NCBI GenBank assembly: GCA_022838705.1
Contig: JALHJZ010000001.1
Coordinates: 1-64,000, forward strand
Length of the DNA stretch: 64,000 nucleotides
DNA from: Candidatus Bipolaricaulota bacterium
GTDB lineage: Bacteria; Bipolaricaulota; Bipolaricaulia; Bipolaricaulales; Bipolaricaulaceae
Direction: 5' to 3'
The stretch's first letter is position 1. The number at the start of each line of letters is the position of its first letter. Below, in pieces: positions 25,176 to 34,120 of this stretch. The notes beneath the pieces are model-generated. The model made no database searches. It saw only the letters and a list, made by a program, of their open reading frames with translations, and had not been told where the DNA came from. A program made the translations under genes and the position numbers.

Positions 25176-26507
25176 TCAGGCGGAGGATCGCCCTCCGGCC
25201 CTCATCGTTTCCGGAGGAAGATGACGAGAAAGGGCGATCCGCGCTGCGTTCAGCCCAGCGAGGCGGCCGGTGGAGAAGGCAGCTTGGAGGTTGTAGCCCC
25301 CGGTATCGCCATCCACATCGAGGATCTCGCCGGCGAAGAACAGGCCCGGAATAAGCCGGCTTCCCATCGTCTTCGGATCCACTTCGCTCAGGCGGACCCC
25401 GCCCCGGGTGACGAGCGCCTCGTCCCACCCCCCGAGCGCGAGAACGGGGAACGGGTGCCCCGAAGTGCGGCCCCCGGCGAGGCTCACCGCCAGAGCACGG
25501 TGGGCGTCCCGTGGCAGGTCCGCCGCCCTCGTCCCCGGGGCCAGGCCGTGGGCAACGACCACGGACCGAGCCAGCCGTTCGGGGACGCCCATCTCGTGGA
25601 GGACGCGGACCACGGCCCGCTTCCCATGCTCCTCAATGCGCGCCCTCAGGCGCTCCGCTACGGTGGGGAGATCGCCCCCGCTCGGAAGAAGCGGGACGCG
25701 CAGCTCATCCCCGGGACGGACGTGGCGGGAGAGGTCAAGGACCGCGGGGCCGGAGAGGCCACGATGGGTGAACAGGACATCCCCCCTCGCCTCAGCTTGG
25801 CGCCGTCCGCCGCGAACGACAGCCACTGCCGTGCCCGGGAGCGAGACCCCAGCACAGCCCGCGAACGGAGCGAACGCGTCCCGTTCAATGATGAGCGGAG
25901 TGAGCGCGGGGTGGGGCGGGACGATTTGGTGCCCGAGCGACGCGGCCAGGCAGTAGCCATCGCCAGTGGCCCCGAGCGCCGGGTACGACCGGCCGCCGGT
26001 GGAGAGGATGAGGGTCCGTCCCTCGGCCACCGGTCCGCCGCGGTCATGAGCCCGGACGACGAACCCTCCCCGCTTTGCCTCCACAGACCGCGCCCGGACG
26101 CCTGTTCGGATCTCCACCCTTTCGCGGCGGGCCTCCCCGAGAAGGAGGTCGAGCACGTCCTGCGCCCGGCGGGAAGCGGGGAACACACGGCCATCTCGAT
26201 CTTCGACCAGGGGAACGCCCCGCTCGGCGCAGTAGGCAGCGAGATCCGCGTTCGAGAACGCGTACAGGGCCGGCCTCAGGAACCGCCCCCCGGCGCCCGG
26301 GCGGTCCCCCCCTCCGTAGTGGTCGAGGAAGTCCGTGACCTCCCCCCCGTGCGTCAGGTTGCAGTGCCCCCCGCCGGAGGCGAGGAGTTTGCGGCCAGGG
26401 GTAGGCATCCGTTCGAGCACGATCGTCCGCGCCCCCCACTCCGCCGCGGACACGGCCGCGAACAGGCCCGCCGGCCCCCCGCCCACGACCACCACGTCCC
26501 ATACCAT
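25176..26507 (-). CDS. FAD-dependent oxidoreductase, HI0933/BaiN family
   Basis: 443 aa. An N-terminal FAD-binding GGGPAGLFAAVSAAEWGA motif opens the protein, followed by RKLLASGGGHCNLTHGG, the signature of the HI0933-like flavoproteins. The GPAVLDLSRHVRPGDEL block and the C-terminal PGLFFAGEILDVDGDTGGYNLQAAFSTG complete the fold. BaiN acts as a 3-dehydro-bile-acid delta-reductase in gut clostridia, but most family members have no known substrate. The ATG at 26507 places the dinucleotide fold immediately at the N-terminus. It stands alone, with no functional context. Confidence 0.88.
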   Translation of the reverse strand: MVWDVVVVGGGPAGLFAAVSAAEWGARTIVLERMPTPGRKLLASGGGHCNLTHGGEVTDFLDHYGGGDRPGAGGRFLRPALYAFSNADLAAYCAERGVPLVEDRDGRVFPASRRAQDVLDLLLGEARRERVEIRTGVRARSVEAKRGGFVVRAHDRGGPVAEGRTLILSTGGRSYPALGATGDGYCLAASLGHQIVPPHPALTPLIIERDAFAPFAGCAGVSLPGTAVAVVRGGRRQAEARGDVLFTHRGLSGPAVLDLSRHVRPGDELRVPLLPSGGDLPTVAERLRARIEEHGKRAVVRVLHEMGVPERLARSVVVAHGLAPGTRAADLPRDAHRALAVSLAGGRTSGHPFPVLALGGWDEALVTRGGVRLSEVDPKTMGSRLIPGLFFAGEILDVDGDTGGYNLQAAFSTGRLAGLNAARIALSRHLPPETMRAGGRSSA

Positions 26508-26594
26508 GAGCTCAGTGTAGCGTCGAGAGCACATGAGACAGCGCCCGATCCCGCATTGCCCGCGGGACGGGGTCCGCCACGCCTCTGACTGGCC

Positions 26595-26623
26595 CTGACA
26601 TGAGCGCGGTGACAGGCTACGAT
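26595..26623 (+). promoter_or_regulatory. Leaderless promoter of the adenosine deaminase gene
   Basis: -35 CTGACA (26595-26600), 17-nt spacer, -10 TACGAT (26618-26623), then 6 nt to the ATG at 26630. There is no Shine-Dalgarno sequence. Same geometry as prfB and rsmI. Confidence 0.55.
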
Positions 26624-26629
26624 CAGGGT

Positions 26630-27652
26630 ATGGACCGCGTCCTTGGCCGGGAGACGGTGGCCCGCTTGCCGAAGTTCGACCTCCACGTCCACCTCGACGG
26701 CTCGCTCCGTCCAGGAACGGTGCGCGAGCTGTGGGATGCCTTGCCCATGCGGCACCGGCCGCGCATCGCCACCGAGGTGGAGAAGGCCGTCCTCCCCCCC
26801 GTGCCGTGTCCGCTCGAGGAGTACCTGGAGGCGTTTCGGATCACGGTCTCCCTCCTCCAGACGGCAGAGGCCCTGGAACGGGCGGCGTGGGAGCTCTGCG
26901 AGGATGCGGCGAGCGAAAACGTTGTCTACATCGAGATTCGATTCGCTCCCCTCCTCCACCTGCGGCGAGGCCTGAGCCCGAGCGCGGTCGTCGAGGCCGT
27001 GCTGGCTGGAATGCGGCGCGCCGAGGCCGAACTTCCCATCTCCACCGGGCTCATCCTGTGCGCGATGCGGAACGAGCCCGTGGAACGGTCGGCGAAGGTG
27101 GCCCGGCTCGCTGGCCGGTACCACGACCAGGGGGTGGTGGGATTCGACCTCGCAGGCCCCGAGCGGGGGTTCCCCCTCCTCCCCCATGCCGAGGCGATCC
27201 GCCTCGCCCAGGAGGCGGGCGTTCACGTAACCCTCCACGCTGGGGAAGGCTGCTGCCCGGAGCACATCGGGGAAGCCCTCGATCTAGGGGCGGAGCGGAT
27301 CGGGCACGGGGTGTACCTGTTCCAGGACCCCGCTGTAGAGGAGAGGGTCCGCGCGGGGCGGATCCCGCTCGAAGCCTGCCCGACGAGCAACCTCCAGATC
27401 TCGGGGTTCATGCGCTCCCTCTCCGACCACCCCCTCCAGCGCTACCTCGAGTTGGGGATCCCGGTGACCGTGAACACGGATAACCGGCTCATGTCCCAGA
27501 CCTCCGCGACCGAGGAGCTGTGGCGAGTCGTGGACACGTTCAGCCTGGGCCAAGACGAGGTGCGGGCGCTCCTCATCGCGAGCGCCGCGGCTTCGTTCGC
27601 CCCTTCCGGGATGAAGGACGCCCTCCGGGCCGAGGTCGAGGAAGCGCTGTAA
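26630..27652 (+). CDS. add: Adenosine deaminase
   Basis: 340 aa, purine deaminase TIM barrel. Zinc and catalytic residues are in KFDLHVHLDGSLRPG, VTLHAGEG (catalytic Glu) and ERIGHGVYLF, and the last zinc aspartate in VTVNTDNRLMS. It converts adenosine to inosine and ammonia in purine salvage. The block ACPTSNLQISG is typical of true adenosine deaminases. Some relatives deaminate other nucleosides or 6-aminodeoxyfutalosine, so substrate is likely but not certain. The ATG at 26630 is chosen because the promoter covers the alternative upstream start. Confidence 0.9.
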   Translation: MDRVLGRETVARLPKFDLHVHLDGSLRPGTVRELWDALPMRHRPRIATEVEKAVLPPVPCPLEEYLEAFRITVSLLQTAEALERAAWELCEDAASENVVYIEIRFAPLLHLRRGLSPSAVVEAVLAGMRRAEAELPISTGLILCAMRNEPVERSAKVARLAGRYHDQGVVGFDLAGPERGFPLLPHAEAIRLAQEAGVHVTLHAGEGCCPEHIGEALDLGAERIGHGVYLFQDPAVEERVRAGRIPLEACPTSNLQISGFMRSLSDHPLQRYLELGIPVTVNTDNRLMSQTSATEELWRVVDTFSLGQDEVRALLIASAAASFAPSGMKDALRAEVEEAL

Positions 27653-27731
27653 CCTGATCTGGTTCGAAGTTCTCGCCCGGTGGACAACCGGGGAAGCCCG
27701 GCGCCTCATAGCGGGCGGAGGGGCATCCCAC

Positions 27732-27761
27732 TTGCCCCGCCCCCCCCTCGCACCCTAGAAT
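27732..27761 (+). promoter_or_regulatory. Promoter of the proline-linker secreted protein
   Basis: TTGCCC (27732-27737), 18-nt spacer, TAGAAT (27756-27761). Because the -10 overlaps the ATG at 27760, that ATG cannot be the start; the GTG at 27790, behind a GGGGGTGG stretch, is used instead. Confidence 0.5.
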
Positions 27762-27789
27762 GGCGTTTGTTCCGAAGGGGGTGGTGGGT

Positions 27790-28842
27790 GTGAGACGGAT
27801 GTCCCTGATCGCCTTCGCGCTGGGTTGCCTCGCCCTGCCTTCGTGGGGATGGACGGTGCAGACGGATGCATTCCTCTGTGGGGGGGAGAAGCGGGGGGAG
27901 GAGTGCTGGCTCTCCAACGCGCGGCTAACGGACACGGCCACCTGGCACGTGTCGAATGTCCCACCAGGGGCTGCCCTGACCCTCGTCCTGGAAGGGGTGG
28001 CGGACGATCTCTGCGCAACGTGCCAAGCGGCGCGGGACGTCCTCGTGCGCCTGTACTACCGATCCCCAGGCGAGCCGTACTGGCAGCGCGCGGAGCTGTG
28101 GCTCCGCGCCACAACCGCCGACTCTGCCCAGTGCCTGGTAGGCTATCCAGTGCGGGGCGAGACGCGGATCTTCCCCACCGGCTCTGAACTCGTGATCACC
28201 GCCCAGCGCGTGCTGGGGTGCGACCCCCACGTGGGCTTCTCGTGGGGCAGCCTCACCTTCGAGGCCGCGCCCGTGGCCGCCACACCGATCCCATTGCCCA
28301 CGCTGCCCACCCCTCCACCCCCGCCCGAGCCTCCCCCGCCGCCTCCCGAACCGACGTGCCTCGCTGGCTCAGGCTTCCTCTGCTCCCCCGGTGATCCGCC
28401 GGCGGAGTGCCTCCTCCCCGGGCTCGATCTCTACTCCGTCGCTCGCCAGACGCTCTCCGAGTCCTACGGTCCAGGCGAAGATGCCGTCCTCCTCCAGCCC
28501 GGACACTACCTCGGGACGCTCGGCGAGGGGGACTACCAAGATTGGTACAGGATCCAGGCGAGTTACGGGGATGCCTTCCTGGTATGGGTGGACCCGGGGA
28601 GCCTCGTCGTGGACCTGCACCTCGTTCACGACCCGTGCGGGGATGTCCTCACCCAGTGCCTGAACGTGTCCTCCCCTTCCACGATCCGCGTCCCCTGCTA
28701 CCCAGGCGTGGACTGCAAACCGCTTGGGGAGTGTTTCCTCGACGGCGTGTGCAAGCTGTTCATCCGCATCGTCCGGCGCGGGGGAAGCGGCGAATACAAG
28801 CTATCCATCCTCGTGGCAGAGCCCGAGATCCCACCGCTGTAG
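27790..28842 (+). CDS. Secreted two-domain protein with proline-rich linker
   Basis: 350 aa from a GTG at 27790. The signal peptide MRRMSLIAFALGCLALPSWG leads to an N-terminal beta-rich domain of about 150 residues with several cysteines (probably disulfides). A PTPPPPPEPPPPPPEP linker follows. The C-terminal domain has a GHYLGTLGEGDYQDWYRIQAS and YKLSILV pattern, which resembles bacterial pre-peptidase C-terminal (PPC) domains that stabilise or target extracellular enzymes. No catalytic domain is present, so a surface or binding role is likely. Family not recognised beyond this. The next gene begins 4 nt after the stop. Confidence 0.7.
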   Translation: MRRMSLIAFALGCLALPSWGWTVQTDAFLCGGEKRGEECWLSNARLTDTATWHVSNVPPGAALTLVLEGVADDLCATCQAARDVLVRLYYRSPGEPYWQRAELWLRATTADSAQCLVGYPVRGETRIFPTGSELVITAQRVLGCDPHVGFSWGSLTFEAAPVAATPIPLPTLPTPPPPPEPPPPPPEPTCLAGSGFLCSPGDPPAECLLPGLDLYSVARQTLSESYGPGEDAVLLQPGHYLGTLGEGDYQDWYRIQASYGDAFLVWVDPGSLVVDLHLVHDPCGDVLTQCLNVSSPSTIRVPCYPGVDCKPLGECFLDGVCKLFIRIVRRGGSGEYKLSILVAEPEIPPL

Positions 28843-28846
28843 GGAA

Positions 28847-29598
28847 TTGCGGTTCGTAGGGGTGGATCTCGCCTGGTCGCCCCGCAACACGTCGGGGGCC
28901 GTCGTCCTCGACTGGGATGGCACCACCGGCCGTCCCCGGATGTGGGAGAGCGCGCTTGGAGGCGATGAAGAGGTCCTCTCCTTCATCGCCCGAGGCATCG
29001 GAGAGGAGAGCGCCCTCGTGGCGATGGATGCCCCGCTCGTCGTCCCCAACGAGGGGGGGGGACGCGGCCCTGCGACCGGGCCCTCTCCCGAAGGTACCGC
29101 CAGGGTGAGGCAGGGGCCTACCCCGCCAACCGGGCCCGCCTTGGCCCCGAGGTGCGGGGGGAGATCCTCGTCGCCCGCCTGGGTTCCCTCGGGTTCACCC
29201 ACACGCCTGAGGTCCGGCGCCAGGCCCCAACCCGTCAGGTGGTTGAGGTGTACCCCCACCCGGGGATGGTCGAGCTGTTCAGGCTGGAGAAGACGCTCAA
29301 GTACAAGGCCCGCCGAAACCGGCCCTCCGCGGTGCGGTGGGATGAGCTCGAGCGCCTGAAGGGGCTCCTCGCTTCCCTGGCCCGGGGCGAGCCGGCGATG
29401 GAAGCGGATCACCTGCTCGCCGGTGTCACGGTGCGGGGACTCCGCGGCCGGGAGCTGAAGCGGGTGGAGGACCTCCTCGACGCTCTCTTCTGCGCCCACA
29501 TCGCCCTCCACCTCTGGTACTGGGGGGAAGCGGGCTACCGCTGCTTCGGCGACCTCAACACAGGCTACATCCTCGTCCCGGTCCAGCCTGCTACCTGA
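28847..29598 (+). pseudogene. DUF429 protein, frameshifted in a poly-G run
   Basis: The first part, from a TTG at 28847, reads RFVGVDLAWSPRNTSGAVVL and continues to MDAPLVVPNEGG. The frame then breaks at a run of nine G (29053-29061). One frame over, TRPCDRALSRRYRQGEAGAY and VVEVYPHPGMVELF continue the domain to the stop at 29598. DUF429 proteins form a nuclease-like RNase H fold of unknown function. One added G would restore a full protein of about 250 aa, so this may be a recent mutation, a phase-variable tract or a sequencing error in the homopolymer. Confidence 0.75.
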
Positions 29599-29660
29599 GG
29601 TGTTCCCGCGCGGGGGGAGCGAGATCCCCCCTAGCCACGGTACCCCCGCTCCTGCGAAGC

Positions 29661-30518
29661 CTAGAGCCTCACCCCGCGCAGGGCGCGCACGATCCCGAGG
29701 AGGACGAGGACGATCCCGATCCCCTGGGGGATCCCCGGCGCCTCCCCGAACACGAGGTACGCCCACAGGGTCGCCCCCACCGGTTCGCCGAGGATCGCCA
29801 CCGCCACCGCCGAGGCGGGGAACCGGCGCAACGCCCAGTTCACGCTTGTGTGCCCGAGGAGCTGAGGGCCGAGGGCCAGCAGCGCGATCCAAACCCACTC
29901 CGCCGGCAGGGGGAGCGGATGGCCACCCCCGCCTGCCCCTGCGAGGAGGAGGGCCGCTGCTATCCCGTACGCCACGGCTGCGTACGGCACCAGGGGGCCC
30001 TCGTCCCGCGCCCGCCGCCCGACGAGGAGGTACGCGGAGGAGGCCACCGCCCCGAGGAGGGCGAGCACGTCGCCGAGGAGGGCCGCTCCCCCGAGCGCGA
30101 AGTCCCCCCACCCGATGAGAAGGCCCCCCGCCACCGATAGGCCGATCCCCTGCCACAGGGCCCGCGACGGCCTCTCGCCGAGAAAGAACGAGGAGAGGAG
30201 CCCCACGAAGAGCGGGTTCGTCGTGACGAGGGCCACCGAGCTCGCCACCGTCGTGAGGCGGAGGGACTCGGTCCACAGGGCAAAGTGGAGGGCGAGGAAC
30301 CCTCCCGCAATGAGGGCCAGCCCCAGCCCGCGCCGGGAGAGGCGGGCCCGACGAACCCCCCACAGGGGGACCAGGAGGGCCGCGGCGAGGGTCATCCGCC
30401 AGGCAGCGACGGTCACAGCGGGGGACTCGGTGAGGCGGATGAGGACCGCCGCCCAGGACAGGGACATAACCCCCAGCGTGAGGACGAGGCCCGCCCGAGC
30501 CGGAGGGGTAGGGGTCAC
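29661..30518 (-). CDS. DMT-superfamily (EamA) exporter
   Basis: 285 aa, about ten membrane helices in two EamA repeats. The first contains AVTVAAWRMTLAAALLVPL, and the second GPQLLGHTSVNWALRRFPASA followed by LGEPVGATLWAYLVFGE, the usual repeat signature. Probably exports amino acids or small metabolites; the substrate is not predictable. Its start overlaps the patatin stop by 4 nt, and both follow the small ferredoxin gene in one transcription unit. Confidence 0.88.
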   Translation of the reverse strand: MTPTPPARAGLVLTLGVMSLSWAAVLIRLTESPAVTVAAWRMTLAAALLVPLWGVRRARLSRRGLGLALIAGGFLALHFALWTESLRLTTVASSVALVTTNPLFVGLLSSFFLGERPSRALWQGIGLSVAGGLLIGWGDFALGGAALLGDVLALLGAVASSAYLLVGRRARDEGPLVPYAAVAYGIAAALLLAGAGGGGHPLPLPAEWVWIALLALGPQLLGHTSVNWALRRFPASAVAVAILGEPVGATLWAYLVFGEAPGIPQGIGIVLVLLGIVRALRGVRL

Positions 30519-31294
30519 GTGCCGAGAGCGCGGATCGCGGGGAGCGCGGCCTGGGCAGCCCGGTATCCGGCTTCCTCTGCTAGCCCGACGGATGCGTACG
30601 TCGGCGGGCCGTCGCTGAAGTCAGGGGAGATCAAGACCTCCGGCCGCATCGCAGCGACCTCGAGCTGAACGATCCGTTTCTGGAAGATGGTCGCCATCTG
30701 GAAGAGCACGCCGAACACCGTCACCCGGGTGAGGTGCTTCTCCGCCGGGGGGACGAGGACATCCACCGCCACCACCGCCTCCGCCCCGAGCTCCCGTGTC
30801 ACGTCCACTGGCAAGGGATGGGCCACCCCGCCGTCGATCAACGTCCGGCCATCCAGATCCACGGGCACGAACAGGCCCGGCACGGACAGGGAGGCACGGA
30901 TCGCGTCGGCGAGGCACCCCCGGCGGATGGCAACCGGCTCGCCGGAGCCAAGATCGGTGGCCACCGCGGCGAACGGGATCGGGAGGTCCTCGATCCGCCG
31001 CTCCCCCACGATCTCGAGGAGGACGCGTCGCAGCTCCTCCCCCGAGCTCCATCCCCGCCACGGGAACGTGGGGAGGAGGAACCGCGCCGTCCGCCAGAAC
31101 CCCAGCTCCTCCCACAACTGTCCGATCTCGGGGAGGGGCACTCCCGCCGCGAACAGCCCCCCCACATAGGATCCCGCGCTCGTCCCAGCGATGGCGCAGA
31201 TGGGGATCTCGGCCTCGACGAGGGCACGCAGGACGCCGAGGTGGGCGATCCCCCGCGGGCCGCCCGCGCTGAGGGCGAGGCCGACGCGTGTCAT
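30515..31294 (-). CDS. Patatin-like phospholipase
   Basis: 259 aa. The oxyanion loop SAGGPRGIAHLGVLRAL, nucleophile serine in GTSAG (about residue 40) and catalytic aspartate in DGGVAHPLP form the Ser-Asp dyad of patatin/RssA-type lipases. It acts at the membrane on phospholipids or lysophospholipids. The size matches the short bacterial RssA group, without extra domains. It lies between the ferredoxin and EamA genes; no functional link is obvious. Confidence 0.92.
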   Translation of the reverse strand: MTRVGLALSAGGPRGIAHLGVLRALVEAEIPICAIAGTSAGSYVGGLFAAGVPLPEIGQLWEELGFWRTARFLLPTFPWRGWSSGEELRRVLLEIVGERRIEDLPIPFAAVATDLGSGEPVAIRRGCLADAIRASLSVPGLFVPVDLDGRTLIDGGVAHPLPVDVTRELGAEAVVAVDVLVPPAEKHLTRVTVFGVLFQMATIFQKRIVQLEVAAMRPEVLISPDFSDGPPTYASVGLAEEAGYRAAQAALPAIRALGT

Positions 31295-31336
31295 GGGTCG
31301 CCAGGCGGGCCCACGGTCGAGGCCCGCCCCTTCCAG

Positions 31337-31516
31337 CTACCTACTGATCGCCCCAACCGGGCACTGGTCAATGGCCTCGTCCACGCAGGAGAGGGACTGG
31401 TCCGCTCCTTTGATCACGTGGGCGTACCCATCATCGCCGACCTCGAACACCTCCGGGCAGACCTGCGAACACAACCCACACCCCGTACACATGTCCTGAT
31501 CCACTCGAACAGCCAT
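31337..31516 (-). CDS. Small 4Fe-4S ferredoxin (59 aa)
   Basis: 59 aa, very close in plan to the monocluster ferredoxin of Thermotoga. C10, C13 and C16 in CTGCGLC plus C52 in DQCPVGAI should bind one [4Fe-4S] cluster. C20 and C44 occupy the positions of the disulfide or absent second cluster. The ATG at 31516 follows AAAGGAGG. It is a soluble low-potential electron carrier that could connect KorAB with the hydrogenase encoded just downstream on the other strand. It is divergent from the long hydrogenase operon, sharing a 110-bp intergenic region. Confidence 0.92.
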   Translation of the reverse strand: MAVRVDQDMCTGCGLCSQVCPEVFEVGDDGYAHVIKGADQSLSCVDEAIDQCPVGAISR

Positions 31517-31568
31517 GGCGCCTCCTTTTGTCGCGCTGATCGCGTACTATACCCCGATCCACGCCCTG

Positions 31569-31597
31569 TTGCCGCCCCCGCGCCGCGTCTGTATAGT
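31569..31597 (+). promoter_or_regulatory. Promoter at the head of the apgM-hydrogenase operon
   Basis: -35 TTGCCG (31569-31574), 17-nt spacer, -10 TATAGT (31592-31597). GGAGGT lies 8 nt before the GTG at 31628. Downstream genes up to 46207 are closely spaced or overlapping, so this may drive all of them. Confidence 0.6.
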
Positions 31598-31627
31598 ACC
31601 GGAAACCCACTGTGGAGGTGGTATGTC

Positions 31628-32470
31628 GTGTTTCGCCGAACACTCTGGATCGTGTCCCTCCTCGCCGCGCTGGTCGTGCCCGCCCTCAGCGAGACCGCGG
31701 CCGAGCTCGCCGCCCAGGGCGATGCCCTGTTCGAGGAAATTTGGGTGACCCAGTACACACCCAGCGTCGCCGCGGATCTTCAACGAATGCTGGAGAGGGC
31801 GATCGAGCTCTACGAACAAGCCCTCGCCCAAGACCCAAGTTACGTCCATGCCCTGAACATGCTCTCCCGCTGCTACTACACGCTGGCCGACATCTTCCTC
31901 CCCGAGAAGGAGAAGGCCGATGTCCACGTCAAGGGCCAGGAGTATGGGGAACGGGCCCTCCGCGCAGACCCCGAGTTCGTGCGGGTCGAGAAGGAGAAGG
32001 GGTTCGTCGAGGCCGTGCGGACGAGCACGGACATCGCAGCCTGTTTCTGGACGTACTCGAACTGGGCACGGAAGGTCGAACTGGGAGGGGGGATAGGGCT
32101 CGTGGCCGCCGCGCTGCGCGGCGACGACAAGAAGCTCGTAGCCTTGATCGAGCGGTGTCTAGAGCTCGATCGGGGGTACATCTACGGCGGCCCGCTGCGG
32201 GCCCTCGCCGCGTACTGGGCCGAGCACCCATTCTCCAAGGACCCGGAGAAGGTGCGGACCCTGCTTGAGGAAGCCCTCGCTTCCTACCCCGACTACCTCG
32301 AGAACCGGCTCTTCTTCGTTCAGTACTACCTCATCCCCGCCGGACAGTGGGCCCAGGCGCGGGCGGAGCTTCAGAAGATCATCGATGCCCCGCTCGGGGA
32401 GGCGGCCCTCGATAACGGGTACGTCAAATTCCGGGCCGTTGAGCTCCTCGGCGAGATCCAGGATAGGTAG
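31628..32470 (+). CDS. TPR-repeat exported protein, TRAP-transporter TatT-component-like
   Basis: 280 aa from the GTG at 31628. The signal peptide FRRTLWIVSLLAALVVPALS is followed by helical TPR-type pairs: ERAIELYEQALAQDPSYVHAL, then LIERCLELDRGYIYGGPL and LLEEALASYPDYLENR. This pattern matches TatT (T-component) proteins, periplasmic TPR proteins that associate with TRAP solute-binding proteins. No TRAP permease or binding protein is adjacent, so the partner is elsewhere or the role differs. It is the first gene of the long operon, 6 nt before apgM. Confidence 0.75.
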   Translation: MFRRTLWIVSLLAALVVPALSETAAELAAQGDALFEEIWVTQYTPSVAADLQRMLERAIELYEQALAQDPSYVHALNMLSRCYYTLADIFLPEKEKADVHVKGQEYGERALRADPEFVRVEKEKGFVEAVRTSTDIAACFWTYSNWARKVELGGGIGLVAAALRGDDKKLVALIERCLELDRGYIYGGPLRALAAYWAEHPFSKDPEKVRTLLEEALASYPDYLENRLFFVQYYLIPAGQWAQARAELQKIIDAPLGEAALDNGYVKFRAVELLGEIQDR

Positions 32471-32476
32471 CCAGGG

Positions 32477-33715
32477 ATGAAGATGACAGGGATCCTCGTC
32501 ATCCTGGACGGGCTCGCCGGGCGGCCCACGGATCTGAATGGGGCGACGTGCCTCGAACGGGCTGTAACCCCGGCCCTGGACCGCCTCGCCGCCCGCGGCG
32601 CGCTCGGCCTGATGGACCCTGTTGCCCCTGGCGTCCGGCCGGGATCCGACACCTCCCACCTCTCCATCTTCGGCTACGACCCACAGCGCGTGTACACGGG
32701 CCGCGGGGCATTCGAGGCCCTCGGGATCGGGATGGACGTCCGGGGGGGCGACGTCTGCTTCCGGGCCAACTTCGCGACCGTGGAGGAACGCGGCGGGGAG
32801 CTCATCGTCCTCGATCGGCGCGCGGGACGGCTTCCGGATGGGAAGCCGCTCGAGGAGGCAATCAACGGGATCCGGCTCGACGATTTCGGGGTGGAGTTCT
32901 TCTTCCGCGCCTCGACCGAGCACCGAGGCGCCCTCGTCCTGCGGGGGCCGGGGCTCTCCCCCGCCGTCTCGGAGACGGATCCCCACGCGGTCGGCCTCCC
33001 GGTGAGCCGGGCGGAGGGGCGTGAGGCAGGGGCGCGGAGGACTGCGGAGATCGTGAACGCGTTCACCCGCCGCGCCTACGAGGCCCTGCGCGATCACCCC
33101 CTGAACAGGGAGCGGGCCCGCCGCGGCGAGCTTCCGGCGAACGCGATCCTCCTCCGCGGGGCGGCGGCGATGCCCCACCTCCGGCCGGTCACGGAGGAGT
33201 ACGGGATCCGGGGGGTATGCATCGCCGGCGGGGCCCTGTACAAGGGGGTAGCGCGGCTGGCCGGCCTCACCGTGCTCGACGTTCCCGGGGCGACCGGCGA
33301 CCTCAAGACCGACCTCCGCGCCAAGGCCCGCGCCGCTCTATCGGCCCTCGAGGATTCCGCGCTCATTTTCGTCCACATCAAGGGCACGGACAACGCCGCC
33401 CACGACGGGGATGCCCAGAGGAAAAGGCAGTTCATCGAGCGCGCCGACCGGGAGTTCTTCGCCCCGCTCCTCGCGGAGCTCCCGTGGGATGCTGTCCACC
33501 TCTGCGTATCGGGGGACCACACCACCCCCCCAGCGGTGGGCGAGCACACCGCGGACCCGGTGCCCGTGTTGTTCGTGGGGCCGGCGGTGCGGCCGGATGG
33601 GAGCCGGGCGTTCGGAGAGCGGGCCGCGGGCCGGGGCGGGCTCGGCCGGTTCGCGGGCCGGCTTGTGCCCCAGCTCCTCGGGTACTGTGACCTGGGCCCG
33701 AAGTTTGGGGCGTGA
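32477..33715 (+). CDS. apgM: 2,3-bisphosphoglycerate-independent phosphoglycerate mutase, archaeal type
   Basis: 412 aa, alkaline-phosphatase superfamily. Metal site residues appear in LVILDGLAGRPT, the phospho-serine region in GSDTSHLSIFGYDP, and the second metal site in HIKGTDNAAHDGD and CVSGDHTTPPAVGEHT. It interconverts 3- and 2-phosphoglycerate in glycolysis and gluconeogenesis. ApgM is typical of archaea and of deep-branching or thermophilic bacteria. The gene is tightly packed between the TatT-like gene and the regulatory block of the hydrogenase cluster. Confidence 0.95.
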   Translation: MKMTGILVILDGLAGRPTDLNGATCLERAVTPALDRLAARGALGLMDPVAPGVRPGSDTSHLSIFGYDPQRVYTGRGAFEALGIGMDVRGGDVCFRANFATVEERGGELIVLDRRAGRLPDGKPLEEAINGIRLDDFGVEFFFRASTEHRGALVLRGPGLSPAVSETDPHAVGLPVSRAEGREAGARRTAEIVNAFTRRAYEALRDHPLNRERARRGELPANAILLRGAAAMPHLRPVTEEYGIRGVCIAGGALYKGVARLAGLTVLDVPGATGDLKTDLRAKARAALSALEDSALIFVHIKGTDNAAHDGDAQRKRQFIERADREFFAPLLAELPWDAVHLCVSGDHTTPPAVGEHTADPVPVLFVGPAVRPDGSRAFGERAAGRGGLGRFAGRLVPQLLGYCDLGPKFGA

Positions 33716-33724
33716 GGAGGGGCA

Positions 33725-34120
33725 GTGAAGCTACGGGAGATCGCGGAGCTCGTTGAGGCCAACTTCATCACCGGCGCCGATCAAGCGGAACGGGAGGTAA
33801 GCCGCGCCTTCGCCGCGGACCTCCTCTCCGACGTCCTGGCGATGGTCCAAGAAGAGGGGGTGCTCCTCATCACGGGGATGACCACCCCCCAGGTGGTGCG
33901 GGTCGCCGAGGTCATGAACATGGGGGCCGTCCTGTTTGTGCGCGGGAAACTGCCGGCCGCTGCCACGGTCGAGTACGCGATGGGAACGGGGATCCCCCTC
34001 CTCGCCACCCGCCGGATCATGTTCGAGACGTGCGGCATCCTCTACAAAGCAGGGTTGCACGCGGCGCAGCGCAAGCAAATGCCCCTCGACCATGCCCTCC
34101 CGGACGCCACTCGTTCTTAG
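33725..34120 (+). CDS. DRTGG-domain protein (first copy)
   Basis: 131 aa. MKLREIAELVEANFITGAD and the block AADLLSDVLAMVQEEGVLLITGM, then RVAEVMNMGAVLFVRGKL, form a stand-alone DRTGG domain. This domain is otherwise seen in phosphotransacetylase N-terminal extensions, and in small proteins adjacent to hydrogenase hydABC genes of thermophiles. Probably a ligand-binding regulator; the ligand is unknown. The next gene begins within its last 29 nt. The second copy at 34551 is shorter. Confidence 0.8.
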   Translation: MKLREIAELVEANFITGADQAEREVSRAFAADLLSDVLAMVQEEGVLLITGMTTPQVVRVAEVMNMGAVLFVRGKLPAAATVEYAMGTGIPLLATRRIMFETCGILYKAGLHAAQRKQMPLDHALPDATRS

